Below are positions 15,534 to 25,077 of a stretch of DNA of 34,465 bases, piece by piece (the first letter of the stretch is position 1; the number at the start of each line of letters is the position of its first letter). The notes below the pieces were generated by a model. That model was not told where the DNA came from, ran no database searches, and saw only the letters and a list, made by a program, of their open reading frames with translations. The stretch is from NCBI RefSeq assembly GCF_009695655.1, contig NZ_VUNM01000027.1:1-34465 (forward strand), read 5' to 3'. This DNA is from Sharpea porci (GTDB lineage: Bacteria; Bacillota_I; Bacilli_A; Erysipelotrichales; Coprobacillaceae). The translations under genes and the position numbers were made by a program.

Positions 15534-15558
15534 GGGACTTCGTTATGAAGTCCTTTTT
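15534..15558 (+). terminator. Intrinsic terminator of the pilus operon
   Basis: GGACTTC (15535-15541), GTTAT loop, GAAGTCC (15547-15553), followed by TTTTT. Confidence 0.9.
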
Positions 15559-15573
15559 AAGTTGTCTATGCTT

Positions 15574-15602
15574 TTGCGTATTCAAATAAAAGACTTTATG
15601 AT
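15574..15602 (+). promoter_or_regulatory. Promoter for the S41 peptidase-uvrB-cca-uvrA-hprK-lgt gene string
   Basis: TTGCGT (15574-15579), 17-base spacer, TATGAT (15597-15602). Transcription would start near 15609, leaving GAGGA (15616-15620) 6 bases before the ATG at 15627. The -35 is weak. Confidence 0.5.
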
Positions 15603-15626
15603 AGAATGAAACAACGAGGAAATACT

Positions 15627-17030
15627 ATGGATAAACAGAAGAAAAAGAGAATCACATTTAAGGCTTATGTTGTGACAATCTGCATTGTTCTTGTCATCGG
15701 GCTAGTTGGGGGATATGGCTTAAGCGGCTTAATTAATAAGGTTGCACCGCAGTCTAATACAAGTAGGGTCAATGAAGTTTATAAGATCTTAAAGAATGCA
15801 TTCTATGATACAACACATAATAAAACATCGTTGGATACAAGAATACTTAAAGGAATGGTGGATGGTTTGGGGGATATACATTCCCAATATCTCACTAAGG
15901 ATGAATCAAAGGCTTTTACGACATCAGTGAATGGTGATTATGAAGGAATTGGTATCACGTATTTAAAGGTGCATTCTGGCATCATGGTCAGTCGTGTCTA
16001 TGAAAATACACCTGCTTATTCAGCAGGAATAAAAGCGGGCGATATTATTGTCAGTGCGGATGGTGTTGATCTTGCGAAACAGTCTTATGATAAGATTCCT
16101 GATTTGATTTTAGGGAAGAGTGGGACAAGTGTGATGCTGAAGGTGAAGAAGAATGACCAGTATGTGAGTAAGAAAGTGACACGTAAGGCTGTGGAAACGG
16201 ATTTCTATGCTTATATAGCGAATAAGAATGGTAAGAATTATGGTTATATTCATCTTAATACGATTGGCAGTAATACGGATAAGAAAGTAGAAAATATCTT
16301 AAATGCCTTTAAGGAAAAACATGTCACAGAACTTATTGTTGATTTAAGAGATAATGGGGGAGGCTATGTAGGTACAGCTAAAGATATCCTTTCGCTCTTC
16401 AATAAGAAGGGAGAGACACTTTACTATTTACGTGACAAGTCTTCTACTAAGCCACAAAAAGATAATACCAATACTGATTTTGACTATCAGCATGGCTATG
16501 TTCTTGTCAACGAGAATACGGCAAGCTCTGCTGAACTTATTGCTTCAACACTTAATGAAGTTGATGGTTTTACGACAGTGGGAAGCAAGACTTATGGTAA
16601 AAGTATTATTCAGGTGGAAGATGAGTTATCGAACGGAGCTACATTAAAATATACGGATAGTGAATGGTTGACTTCAAAGAAGAAAGTCATTAATAAAAAA
16701 GGAATCAATCCTGATATAAAGATAGAGAGCTATAATCGTGATTTTAATACAAAGTATTTCTCTGATATTTATAAGGTCGATCAGGTTGATGAACATATAA
16801 AAATGATGGAAATTATGTTGGAGACATTACATTATCAGCCTGGTAGAAAGGATGGTTATTTTTCTGTTGAAGCTAGTGAAAGCTTAAAACGTTATGAAAA
16901 TGAGCATCATTTAACTGTTAATGGAGAATATGATTATAATGACTTTGAAAACTTGCTTTCAGATTATATGAATTATATTACTGATACGGCAAATGATCTT
17001 GTATTGAATGATGTCTTAGGACGATTATAA
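15627..17030 (+). CDS. ctpB: C-terminal processing peptidase (S41 family, CtpB-like)
   Basis: 467-aa membrane-tethered serine protease. One N-terminal membrane helix (about 13-35), a PDZ domain (about 95-175; DYEGIGITYLKVHSGIMVSR, GIKAGDIIVSADGV), then the S41 core: VDLRDNGGGYV, the nucleophile Ser in NENTASSAEL (about residue 300) and the Lys in SKTYGKSI (about 324). A peptidoglycan-binding-like repeat ends the protein (YFSVEASESLKRYENEHHL). The classic ASASE is ASSAE here, keeping the first Ser. The start at 15627 has GAGGA upstream; an earlier in-frame ATG at 15606 overlaps the promoter region. uvrB follows 14 bases later; Bacillus also has ctpB not far from uvrBA. Substrate unknown; in spore-formers CtpB acts in sporulation signalling. 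Confidence 0.88.
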   Translation: MDKQKKKRITFKAYVVTICIVLVIGLVGGYGLSGLINKVAPQSNTSRVNEVYKILKNAFYDTTHNKTSLDTRILKGMVDGLGDIHSQYLTKDESKAFTTSVNGDYEGIGITYLKVHSGIMVSRVYENTPAYSAGIKAGDIIVSADGVDLAKQSYDKIPDLILGKSGTSVMLKVKKNDQYVSKKVTRKAVETDFYAYIANKNGKNYGYIHLNTIGSNTDKKVENILNAFKEKHVTELIVDLRDNGGGYVGTAKDILSLFNKKGETLYYLRDKSSTKPQKDNTNTDFDYQHGYVLVNENTASSAELIASTLNEVDGFTTVGSKTYGKSIIQVEDELSNGATLKYTDSEWLTSKKKVINKKGINPDIKIESYNRDFNTKYFSDIYKVDQVDEHIKMMEIMLETLHYQPGRKDGYFSVEASESLKRYENEHHLTVNGEYDYNDFENLLSDYMNYITDTANDLVLNDVLGRL

Positions 17031-17044
17031 AGGGGGGTGTTTGA

Positions 17045-19018
17045 ATGAAGCGTCATTTTGAATTGGTTTCACCATTTCAGCCTATGGGCGATCAGCCAGA
17101 GGCTATTAAGGAATTGGTGGAAGGTATTAAGGAAGGCAAGAAGACACAGGTATTACTTGGTGGTACTGGAACGGGTAAGACGTTCACGTTTGCGAATGTG
17201 ATTGCTGCGGTTAATAAGCCTACACTTGTGCTATCCCACAATAAAACGCTAGCTGCCCAGCTCTATGAAGAACTTAAGGAATTCTTCCCACATAATCGTG
17301 TTGAATATTTTATTTCTAATTTCGATTTCTATCAGCCAGAAGCTTATATTCCTAAAAGTGATACATATATTGATAAAGAGGCCCAACAGAATTATGAACT
17401 GGAAATGCTTCGCGCAAGTGCAATGAATTCATTATTAGATCGTGAGGATACGATTGTCGTGGGATCAGTGGCTTCAATTTATGGTTTAGGTAATCCAGAT
17501 CGTTATAAAGAGATGATTTTTGCCCTGCATGTTGGTCAGGAGATTGATCGGCGGGAGCTCTTGAATTATCTTGTTGATCGTCAGTATGTACGTAATGACA
17601 TGGATCAGACAAAAGGTACTTTTAGAGTGCGTGGTGATGTGATTGAAATTGTGCCAGGGCATACAGAAAGCTATTATGTGCGTGTTGAGCTCTTTGGTGA
17701 TGAGGTTGATCGTATTACTGAGGCAGATCCTCTAACGGGCAAGACAATTGCGGCTTATAATGCCTATACCATCTATCCTGCTGATGAATATGTCACAAAT
17801 AAGGAAAACATGTTGCATGCCTGCAAGACGATTGAAGAAGAGCTGAAAGATCGTCTTGAGTACTATACAAAAGAAGGCAAGCCACTTGAGTATGAACGTC
17901 TTGATCAACGTACGCGTCATGATGTCGAAATGTTGAGAGAAGTGGGTGTTTGTCCAGGTATTGAAAACTATTCACGTCATATTGATGGTCGAAAGCCGGG
18001 CGAACGTCCATTCTGTCTGATTGACTATTTCCCTAAGGATTACTTGTTGATTGTGGATGAAAGTCATGTAATGTTGCCACAGATCAGAGGGATGTTTAAT
18101 GGGGATCGTAGCCGTAAGGAGACATTGGTGGAATATGGCTTTAGATTACCTAGTGCCTTGGATAATAGACCTTTACGTTTTGAAGAATTTGAAAAACTGA
18201 TTAATCAAGCTGTCTATGTATCCGCAACACCGGGTGATTATGAACTTGACTCAACAAATGGACATTATGTCGAACAGATTATTAGACCAACAGGATTACT
18301 TGATCCCGTTATTGAAGTACGTCCGATTGAAGGACAGATTGATGATATTATTTCAGAAATACAGGAACGTATTGAGAAAGATGAACGTGTTCTGATTACG
18401 ACACTGACAAAGCGTATGGCTGAAGATTTAACGGATTATCTGAAGGAATTTGGCTTGAAAGTTGCTTACTTACATAGTGATACAAAGACTATAGAACGTT
18501 CGGTGATCTTGCGTGATTTACGTTTAGGGCGTTATGATGTCCTGATAGGCATCAACTTGCTTAGAGAAGGTTTGGATTTACCTGAAGTTTCTCTTGTATG
18601 TATACTTGATGCGGATAAGGAAGGCTTCTTACGTAGTCGTCGTTCGCTTATTCAGACGATTGGTCGTGCTGCCCGTAATGCGCATGGTAAGGTTATTATG
18701 TATGCTGATAATATGACGGATAGTATGCGTGAAGCGATTGAAGAGACACAGCGTCGCCGCAATATCCAGGAAGCTTATAATAAAGCCCATGGTATTACAC
18801 CAAAGACAATCAAAAAAGATATTCGTGAAGTGATTCATGGCCAGGAAGTCGAAGATCATGCAGCTAAGCTTGTCAAGAAGGGCAAGAAAGCTGGCAAGAA
18901 GGCTAAACAGGAAATCATCAGTGAACTTGAGGCACAGATGAAAGAAGCAGCTAAGCGTCTTGACTTTGAACGTGCCATGGAACTACGTGATATGATTGAG
19001 GAGATGCGTGATGCGTAA
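17045..19018 (+). CDS. uvrB: UvrABC excision nuclease subunit B
   Basis: 657-aa helicase-like damage verification subunit of nucleotide excision repair. It receives damaged DNA from UvrA and recruits UvrC. Visible are the Q-like [11 protein letters not shown], Walker A GGTGTGKT (about 39-46), the beta-hairpin region with [16 protein letters not shown], the helicase [13 protein letters not shown], motif VI-type QTIGRAARN, and the C-terminal UVR motif (about 622-655: [20 protein letters not shown]). Full length. The AAAGGGGGG run upstream serves as ribosome binding site. Its last 8 bases overlap the start of the nucleotidyltransferase gene, so the two are translationally coupled. Confidence 0.97.
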   Translation: MKRHFELVSPFQPMGDQPEAIKELVEGIKEGKKTQVLLGGTGTGKTFTFANVIAAVNKPTLVLSHNKTLAAQLYEELKEFFPHNRVEYFISNFDFYQPEAYIPKSDTYIDKEAQQNYELEMLRASAMNSLLDREDTIVVGSVASIYGLGNPDRYKEMIFALHVGQEIDRRELLNYLVDRQYVRNDMDQTKGTFRVRGDVIEIVPGHTESYYVRVELFGDEVDRITEADPLTGKTIAAYNAYTIYPADEYVTNKENMLHACKTIEEELKDRLEYYTKEGKPLEYERLDQRTRHDVEMLREVGVCPGIENYSRHIDGRKPGERPFCLIDYFPKDYLLIVDESHVMLPQIRGMFNGDRSRKETLVEYGFRLPSALDNRPLRFEEFEKLINQAVYVSATPGDYELDSTNGHYVEQIIRPTGLLDPVIEVRPIEGQIDDIISEIQERIEKDERVLITTLTKRMAEDLTDYLKEFGLKVAYLHSDTKTIERSVILRDLRLGRYDVLIGINLLREGLDLPEVSLVCILDADKEGFLRSRRSLIQTIGRAARNAHGKVIMYADNMTDSMREAIEETQRRRNIQEAYNKAHGITPKTIKKDIREVIHGQEVEDHAAKLVKKGKKAGKKAKQEIISELEAQMKEAAKRLDFERAMELRDMIEEMRDA

Positions 19019-20357
19019 ATTAAAATGCAGTCAGCTTGCCCGGACTATCTTTGAGGCCATTGAAGAAGAGGGTGGTCGTGTTTATCTCGTTGGTGGGGTT
19101 GTCCGTGATTATATGATGAAGCGGACAAATAAAGACTATGACATTGAAGTCTTTCATATGTCCTATGCCCATCTTGTGGAAATCTTGTCACGTTTTGGTC
19201 AGGTCATGACCTTTGGTTCATCCTTTGCGATTATTCATCTTGATACATTGCCTGGCTATGAATTTGCCTTACCGCGAGTAGAACATAAAACAGGGACAAA
19301 GCATCAGGACTTTCGTGTTGAAATTGATCCTGAACTGCCTTTAGAGAAGGCTGCTAGTCGTCGTGATTTCACCATTAATGCCTTGATGTATGAATATAAA
19401 ACAGGGGTGATCTATGATTTCTTTGATGGAATTGGTGATTTGTCAAAAAAACAGTTACGTATTGTGAATGCTGAGAAATTCAAAGAAGATCCCTTACGCT
19501 TATTAAGAGCAGCCAGTTTTATTGCACGTTATGATTTAGAATGTACACCAGAGACTTTTGAGGAATGTTTGAAAATGGTTGAAGAAGGCATGTTGGAAGA
19601 TGTGAGTCGAGAAAGAATCTATGAAGAATATAATAAAATTCTGATGGCACCTCATCCTTCAGCTGGCTTTATCTTCCTACGTGATATTCATGCCCTGCCT
19701 TCCTATCTGGAAGCACTTGTTCATACACATCAAAGACCTGACTATCATCCTGAAGGTAATGTCTTCAATCATACGATGTTGGTGCTTGATCTTGCGGCTT
19801 TAACGAAGAAAGATGTCAGTGATCCATTGGCCTTTATGTGGTCAGCCTTATTACATGATATAGGTAAGCCAGCTGTGACAACACCGGATGGACATGCACT
19901 TAGACATGATAGTGTTGGTGCGGAGGTCTTTGATCGGGAAGTCAAGATCATTCAAGGCAAGAAAATGCGTATCTATGTACGGACAATGATTGCCTATCAT
20001 ATGCGCTTGATGAATATGGCAAGACATCACATCCGGCCAATTACCTATAAACGTCTATTAAAGGAAATTGAAGGTAAGGTTCCAGTGCGTGACTTAATGA
20101 TGCTTTCACGCTGTGATAAGCTAGGGCGCGGGGCGATTACCTATGATACGATTATCGCATTTGATCAAAAGATGGAAGATATTATGGCCAAGTGTGGGAC
20201 AGAGGCACCAGAACCTCTTGTCACTGGACAGGATCTTATTGATGCCAACTTTGAAGAGAAAAGCCAATATCGTCAATTACTTGAAAAAGCCTATGACATG
20301 CAGCTTGCCGGTTATAGTAAAGAAAAGATATTAAGGGGGTTAAAAAATGGCAAATGA
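19011..20357 (+). CDS. cca: CCA tRNA nucleotidyltransferase / poly(A) polymerase family protein with HD domain
   Basis: 448-aa class II nucleotidyltransferase. The head domain has [15 protein letters not shown] and the catalytic NKDYDIEVF, then FEFALPRVE-like and [11 protein letters not shown] blocks and the RNA-binding region [17 protein letters not shown]-terminal HD domain shows NHTMLVL and LLHDIGKP. It adds CCA to tRNA 3' ends or, as some relatives do, A tails; sequence alone does not separate these. ATG 19011 is chosen because GAGGAG lies 7 bases upstream. It overlaps uvrB by 8 bases and uvrA by 11, so it is locked into the repair operon, an unusual place. All four tRNAs in this window already encode CCA, which would make end repair its main tRNA job. 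Confidence 0.85.
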   Translation: MRKLKCSQLARTIFEAIEEEGGRVYLVGGVVRDYMMKRTNKDYDIEVFHMSYAHLVEILSRFGQVMTFGSSFAIIHLDTLPGYEFALPRVEHKTGTKHQDFRVEIDPELPLEKAASRRDFTINALMYEYKTGVIYDFFDGIGDLSKKQLRIVNAEKFKEDPLRLLRAASFIARYDLECTPETFEECLKMVEEGMLEDVSRERIYEEYNKILMAPHPSAGFIFLRDIHALPSYLEALVHTHQRPDYHPEGNVFNHTMLVLDLAALTKKDVSDPLAFMWSALLHDIGKPAVTTPDGHALRHDSVGAEVFDREVKIIQGKKMRIYVRTMIAYHMRLMNMARHHIRPITYKRLLKEIEGKVPVRDLMMLSRCDKLGRGAITYDTIIAFDQKMEDIMAKCGTEAPEPLVTGQDLIDANFEEKSQYRQLLEKAYDMQLAGYSKEKILRGLKNGK

Positions 20358-23169
20358 TTATATTGTTGTAAAAGGGGCACGTGAAAACAACCTCAAGAAT
20401 GTCAATGTCTCAATACCAAAAAATAAACTTGTCATTCTGACGGGGTTATCAGGAAGTGGGAAGACTTCACTGGCCTTTGATACGATCTATGCGGAAGGAC
20501 AGCGTCGTTATGTCCAGTCACTTTCTGCCTATGCCAGACAGTTTATGGGTGGCATGGAGAAGCCGGATGTTGACAGTATTGATGGTTTATCACCAGCTAT
20601 TGCGATTGACCAGAAAACAACATCCCATAACCCTCGTTCAACTGTTGGGACAGTGACGGAAATCTATGACTACTTGCGCTTACTTTATGCTCGTGTTGGT
20701 CATGCCTATTGTCCTCATCACAATATTCTGATTGAAGCCCAAACGATTAAGCAGATGGTGGATATTGTTGATCAGTATGATGATCGTGACAAGCTTCAGA
20801 TTCTTGCCCGCATGGCTATGAACCAGAAAGGAACGCATAAAGAACTCTTTGAGAAGCTTCTTAAAGATGGCTTTGTGCGTGTTAAGGTTGATGGGGAAAT
20901 GCGTCTGTTGGAAGATGATATTGTGCTAGAAAAGAATAAAAAACATACGATTGATGTTGTTGTTGACCGTATTGTCAAAAAAGAGGGCTATCATGCCCGC
21001 TTAACAGATTCTATAGAGACAGCACTGAAGCTAGCTGATGGAGAATGTATTGTTGAAAACTTAACACAGGGTGTTGAGAAGCTATTTAGTGCCAATCAGG
21101 CATGTCCTATATGTGGTTTCTCTGTACCGAAGCTTGAACCACGTCTTTTCTCTTTCAATAATCCATTAGGTGCTTGTCCTGATTGTAAGGGACTTGGGAT
21201 TAAGGAAGAGGTTGATGATGATTTATTAATTCCTGACTGGAATCTTTCTATTAATGAGGGTGGTTTACGTTATTTTAAGACAGCTGTGGGTACGGATCGT
21301 ATTGAATGGCAAACATTCACAAAACTGCTAGATTATTACCATATTGATCTCAATAAGCCGCTAAAAGATTTTTCTAAGAAAGAACTGGATATTATATTCT
21401 ATGGTTCAAAGGAACCTATTCATTATGAAATTACATCATCGAGTGGCAATGTCTCACGTACAACGAAATATATTGAAGGCGTGAAGACATTAATTGAAAG
21501 ACGCTATCAAGAAACAACCTCATCATGGGCAAAAGAATATTATTCTTCATTCATGGGTGAACATGTTTGTCCTACTTGCCATGGCAATCGTTTAAATGAA
21601 ATGGTGCTTTCTGTCCAGGTTGGAGGTATGAATATTGCTGAATTTACAGCCATGTCCATAGATCAGGCACTTGACTTCATTACCCATTTAAAATTATCCA
21701 TCATGGAAGAAAAGATTGCCCGCTTGATTATCAAGGAAATCAAAGATCGATTAACATTCTTACATAATGTAGGTTTAGGTTATTTGACATTGGCTCGTCG
21801 TGCTGGCGGTCTATCAGGTGGTGAAGCACAGCGTATTCGTTTAGCGACACAGATTGGCTCACGTTTATCAGGTGTGCTCTATGTTCTTGATGAACCATCA
21901 ATTGGCTTGCATCAGCGTGATAATGCCCGACTAATTCAGACATTACAGGATATGCGTGATTTAGGTAATTCTGTGCTTGTCGTTGAACATGATGAAGATA
22001 CGATGCGTGCTTCAGACTTTATTGTCGATGTTGGGCCAGGAGCTGGCATTCATGGCGGTGAGATTGTTGCAGCTGGGACACCAGAAGAAGTGATGGCCAA
22101 TGAGAAATCTATTACTGGTGCTTATTTATCAGGGCGCAAGAAAATCGCAGTGCCACAAAAACGTCGTAAAGGCAATGGCTTGTATCTTGAAGTACGCGGT
22201 GCGAAAGAACATAACCTGAAGAATATCAATGTGAAATTCCCTCTTGGGAAATTCATCGTTGTAACGGGTGTTTCAGGCTCAGGCAAGTCAACCCTAGTCA
22301 ATGATATCTTAGCTAAGGGTTTAAAGATGAAAATCTATAAGTCAAAAGAAAAGCCTGGCTTACATAAAGAAATCCGTGGCATTGAGAATATTGATAAAGT
22401 GATTGAAGTTTCGCAGGAACCGATTGGTCGTACGCCAAGAAGTAATCCGGTGACTTATACCGGTGTCTTTGATGATATTCGTGATCTTTTTGCGAAAACA
22501 CCAGAGGCTAAGATGCGTGGCTATGACAAAGGACGTTTCTCTTTCAATACAAAAGGAGGACGTTGTGAAGCCTGTCAGGGTGATGGCGTAAAGCGTATTT
22601 CGATGCATTTCCTTCCTGATGTCTATGTGCCATGTGAGGAATGTGGTGGCAAACGTTATAATGAAGAAACTTTACAGGTGACATATAAAGGCAAGAATAT
22701 CTATGATGTGCTAGAAATGACAATTGAAGAAGCCCTTGGTTTCTTTGAGAACCTTCCTCGCATCTACAACAAGATCAAAGCTCTCTATGATGTAGGTCTA
22801 GGTTATATTAAGCTTGGTCAGTCTTCCACAACACTCTCTGGTGGTGAAGCCCAACGTGTTAAGCTAGCCAGTGAATTGCAGAAGAAAGCAACAGGTAAAA
22901 CACTCTATATTCTTGATGAACCAACAACAGGATTGCATTCTGATGATGTCAATCGTCTTATTCAAGTCCTTCAGACAATTGTAGATAATGGTGATACTGT
23001 TCTTGTGATTGAACATAATCTTGATGTCATTAAGGTTGCTGATTGGGTTATTGATTTAGGGTTGGAAGGTGGCGATGCGGGTGGTACAATAGTTGTACAA
23101 GGCACACCTGAGAAAGTTGCCAAGTGTGCAGATAGCCGCACAGGCTGGTTCTTAAAGGAACTGTTATAA
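20347..23169 (+). CDS. uvrA: UvrABC excision nuclease subunit A
   Basis: 940-aa DNA-damage recognition ATPase of nucleotide excision repair, standard length. Two ABC modules: first Walker A GLSGSGKTS (about 33-41) and signature LSGGEAQRIRLA; second Walker A GVSGSGKST and signature LSGGEAQRVKLA. Zinc-binding Cys sets are visible in CPICGF...CPDCKG and in CEACQGDG...CEECGG. Both Walker B-type sites read VLDEPSIGLH and ILDEPTTGLH. It starts 11 bases inside the end of the preceding nucleotidyltransferase gene, with AAGGGGG upstream. It works with UvrB two genes upstream; UvrC is not in the window. Confidence 0.97.
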   Translation: MANDYIVVKGARENNLKNVNVSIPKNKLVILTGLSGSGKTSLAFDTIYAEGQRRYVQSLSAYARQFMGGMEKPDVDSIDGLSPAIAIDQKTTSHNPRSTVGTVTEIYDYLRLLYARVGHAYCPHHNILIEAQTIKQMVDIVDQYDDRDKLQILARMAMNQKGTHKELFEKLLKDGFVRVKVDGEMRLLEDDIVLEKNKKHTIDVVVDRIVKKEGYHARLTDSIETALKLADGECIVENLTQGVEKLFSANQACPICGFSVPKLEPRLFSFNNPLGACPDCKGLGIKEEVDDDLLIPDWNLSINEGGLRYFKTAVGTDRIEWQTFTKLLDYYHIDLNKPLKDFSKKELDIIFYGSKEPIHYEITSSSGNVSRTTKYIEGVKTLIERRYQETTSSWAKEYYSSFMGEHVCPTCHGNRLNEMVLSVQVGGMNIAEFTAMSIDQALDFITHLKLSIMEEKIARLIIKEIKDRLTFLHNVGLGYLTLARRAGGLSGGEAQRIRLATQIGSRLSGVLYVLDEPSIGLHQRDNARLIQTLQDMRDLGNSVLVVEHDEDTMRASDFIVDVGPGAGIHGGEIVAAGTPEEVMANEKSITGAYLSGRKKIAVPQKRRKGNGLYLEVRGAKEHNLKNINVKFPLGKFIVVTGVSGSGKSTLVNDILAKGLKMKIYKSKEKPGLHKEIRGIENIDKVIEVSQEPIGRTPRSNPVTYTGVFDDIRDLFAKTPEAKMRGYDKGRFSFNTKGGRCEACQGDGVKRISMHFLPDVYVPCEECGGKRYNEETLQVTYKGKNIYDVLEMTIEEALGFFENLPRIYNKIKALYDVGLGYIKLGQSSTTLSGGEAQRVKLASELQKKATGKTLYILDEPTTGLHSDDVNRLIQVLQTIVDNGDTVLVIEHNLDVIKVADWVIDLGLEGGDAGGTIVVQGTPEKVAKCADSRTGWFLKELL

Positions 23170-23179
23170 GGAGGATCCT

Positions 23180-24118
23180 ATGAGTAAATCCGCAAAATTA
23201 AGTCGTTTATTAGATCTCGATGTTTATAAAAGAGTGACTGGTGATGATGCTTCGATGGAGCGAGAAGTCTATGTTGCTGAAATCAATCGTCCTGGTTTTG
23301 AACTTGCAGGTTTCTTTAAACATTCGGATTTTAGAAGAATTATTCTTCTTGGTGAAAAGGAGAATGCGTTCATCCATGAAATGAGTGCAGAAAGTCAGCT
23401 CGCTTGTTTCTCCAAACTTGTCAATGATGAAACACCATGTATCATCATTGCGAAAGGCTATAAAGCCCCTGATATCTTAAAGAATATTGCGATTAAGCGT
23501 AATTTCCCAATCTTTGAGACAGAATTGTCAACAGGCCGTGTTTCCATCACATTGCAGAGCCATCTTGATGAATTACTTGCTCCAGAGACATTGATGCATG
23601 GTGTATTTTTGAATATCTATGGTAAAGGTGTTATTATTCGTGGTGATAGTGGTATTGGTAAGAGTGAAATTGCCCTTGAACTGATCAAGAAAGGGCATCA
23701 GCTCATTGCCGATGATGCGATTGAACTCTTCCATATTTCATCAAGTATTCGTGGGCGTTCACCAAAGGTTTTAAAGAACCTGCTGGAAATTAGAGGTATT
23801 GGTGTTATTGATGTCAGCAAGATGTTTGGTGCTGGCAGTGTGCTTGATAGCGATATTGTCGAAATGATCATTCAGTTAGAGCGCTGGCTCCCATCACGTG
23901 AATATCAGCGTATTGGCTTAGAGGAAGATGAAAATACAGAAGATATCTTAGGTATTCCTATTCATAAGATTGTTGTACCAGTAACAGGTGGTCGTTCAAT
24001 GGCTGCCATTATTGAAGCAGCTGTCATGAATATGCAGTTAAGATCATCAGGCTTTGATAGTTCAAAGGAATTTATCAATCGTATTCTTGCGAATATCAAG
24101 AGTAAACAGGAGTCATAA
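23180..24118 (+). CDS. hprK: HPr kinase/phosphorylase
   Basis: 312-aa bifunctional enzyme that phosphorylates and dephosphorylates Ser46 of HPr, the switch for CcpA-dependent carbon catabolite control in Firmicutes. The C-terminal catalytic half has the P-loop GDSGIGKSE (about 156-164), ADDAIEL, and the signature LEIRGIGVIDVSKMFGAGS. The VPVTGGRSM loop is the K/P-loop region, where many relatives have VPVTPGRN. The N-terminal domain (about 1-130) is the usual mobile-unit-like fold. GGAGG precedes the ATG. lgt follows after 2 bases, the same hprK-lgt order as in many Firmicutes. Confidence 0.95.
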   Translation: MSKSAKLSRLLDLDVYKRVTGDDASMEREVYVAEINRPGFELAGFFKHSDFRRIILLGEKENAFIHEMSAESQLACFSKLVNDETPCIIIAKGYKAPDILKNIAIKRNFPIFETELSTGRVSITLQSHLDELLAPETLMHGVFLNIYGKGVIIRGDSGIGKSEIALELIKKGHQLIADDAIELFHISSSIRGRSPKVLKNLLEIRGIGVIDVSKMFGAGSVLDSDIVEMIIQLERWLPSREYQRIGLEEDENTEDILGIPIHKIVVPVTGGRSMAAIIEAAVMNMQLRSSGFDSSKEFINRILANIKSKQES

Positions 24119-24120
24119 CA

Positions 24121-24924
24121 ATGCAATTTTTTCCATCTTTTAATGTCTTTCTCAAAATTGGATCATTAGAGATACATTACTATGCCCTATGTATTATTTT
24201 AGGGGCACTGATTGCCTATGAATTAGGTCAATATCGTTTTAAGAAGCTTGGTTATGCAAGAAATATTCTTTCGGATTATTTCTTTGCATTATTGTTGCTT
24301 GGTATTATTGGAGCACGTATCTGGTATGTCATCTTTATGTGGAATGAGCTCTATGCCGCCAATCCTATGGAAATCTTTGCCATATGGCATGGGGGTCTCG
24401 CTATTCAAGGGGGGATCTTTGTCGGGCTCATTTATTCCGCCTATTTCTTTAAAAAACATGAAATTCCTTTTCTTGTTGCTGGAGATGCGATTATGCCAGG
24501 TGTCTTGGTTGCTCAGGCATTAGGACGCTGGGGAAACTTCTTCAACCATGAAGCTTATGGTTCAGCAGTCAGTCTGCAATTCCTTCAGTCATTACATCTA
24601 CCACAATTTATCATAAAGAATATGTATATTGAAAATGCTTATCATCATCCTACCTTCCTTTATGAATCAGTAGGAAATATGATTGTCTTTTTCGTCATTA
24701 TCTTACTTGTCCGTCATTTCTCAAAGAAGAATGGGACACAGTTCTTTAGTTATTTTGTAGGTTATGGTATTGTGCGTTTCTTTGTCGAAGGCTTGCGTAC
24801 GGATTCATTAATGCTTGGTCCATTGCGTATTGCCCAGGTGATTTCCTTAATCTTTATTGCAGTAGGGATTGCCGGAATGATCTATGTCTACAAGAAGGGA
24901 ACAGCCCGTACTGATTTTTCATAA
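24121..24924 (+). CDS. lgt: Prolipoprotein diacylglyceryl transferase
   Basis: 267-aa integral membrane enzyme that moves diacylglycerol from phosphatidylglycerol to the lipobox Cys of prolipoproteins. About seven hydrophobic segments are visible. Diagnostic residues are IHYYALCIILG at the N-terminus, GARIWYV, WHGGLAIQGG, and the family signature GRWGNFFNHEAYG, with HPTFLYESVGN and RFFVEGLRTDSL later. The ATG is 2 bases after the hprK stop, with ACAGGAG inside the hprK end as ribosome binding site. It is the last gene of the run that starts with the S41 peptidase. Confidence 0.95.
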   Translation: MQFFPSFNVFLKIGSLEIHYYALCIILGALIAYELGQYRFKKLGYARNILSDYFFALLLLGIIGARIWYVIFMWNELYAANPMEIFAIWHGGLAIQGGIFVGLIYSAYFFKKHEIPFLVAGDAIMPGVLVAQALGRWGNFFNHEAYGSAVSLQFLQSLHLPQFIIKNMYIENAYHHPTFLYESVGNMIVFFVIILLVRHFSKKNGTQFFSYFVGYGIVRFFVEGLRTDSLMLGPLRIAQVISLIFIAVGIAGMIYVYKKGTARTDFS

Positions 24925-24939
24925 AAAGTAGAAAAAAGC

Positions 24940-24967
24940 TTGTATTTACAAATAGATTGATTATGAT
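24940..24967 (+). promoter_or_regulatory. Promoter downstream of lgt
   Basis: TTGTAT (24940-24945), 16-base spacer, TATGAT (24962-24967). It would start an RNA near 24974 that ends at the terminator 50 bases later, before the next gene. Confidence 0.45.
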
Positions 24968-24973
24968 GAGGGT

Positions 24974-25023
24974 AGAAAGAAGCCCCTCCCGACAGTCATG
25001 GCATAAGTCATGGCTGTTTTTTT
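24974..25023 (+). ncRNA. Candidate ~50-base small RNA or attenuated leader
   Basis: Between a promoter-like pair and a clear terminator lies a 50-base stretch with no reading frame. The 5' part can form a short stem between GAGGG (24968-24972) and CCCTC (24984-24988), partly upstream of the predicted start. The 3' part is the terminator hairpin. It could be a small regulatory RNA, or the early-terminated leader of the alarmone synthetase gene that follows. I do not recognise a known family. Confidence 0.3.
24992..25023 (+). terminator. Intrinsic terminator after lgt / small RNA
   Basis: ACAGTCATG (24992-25000), loop GCATAAGT, CATGGCTGT (25009-25017) with one T-G wobble, followed by seven T residues. 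Confidence 0.88.
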
Positions 25024-25051
25024 CTTTATATTCATATTGCCGATGATAGTG

Positions 25052-25057
25052 TATAAT
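25052..25057 (+). promoter_or_regulatory. -10 box for the alarmone synthetase gene
   Basis: Perfect TATAAT 20 bases before the ATG, behind the terminator. No convincing -35 lies 16-18 bases upstream. Transcription would start near 25064, almost on the ribosome binding site, giving a very short leader. Confidence 0.45.
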
Positions 25058-25077
25058 GAGTTCTAGGAGTGATTTTT

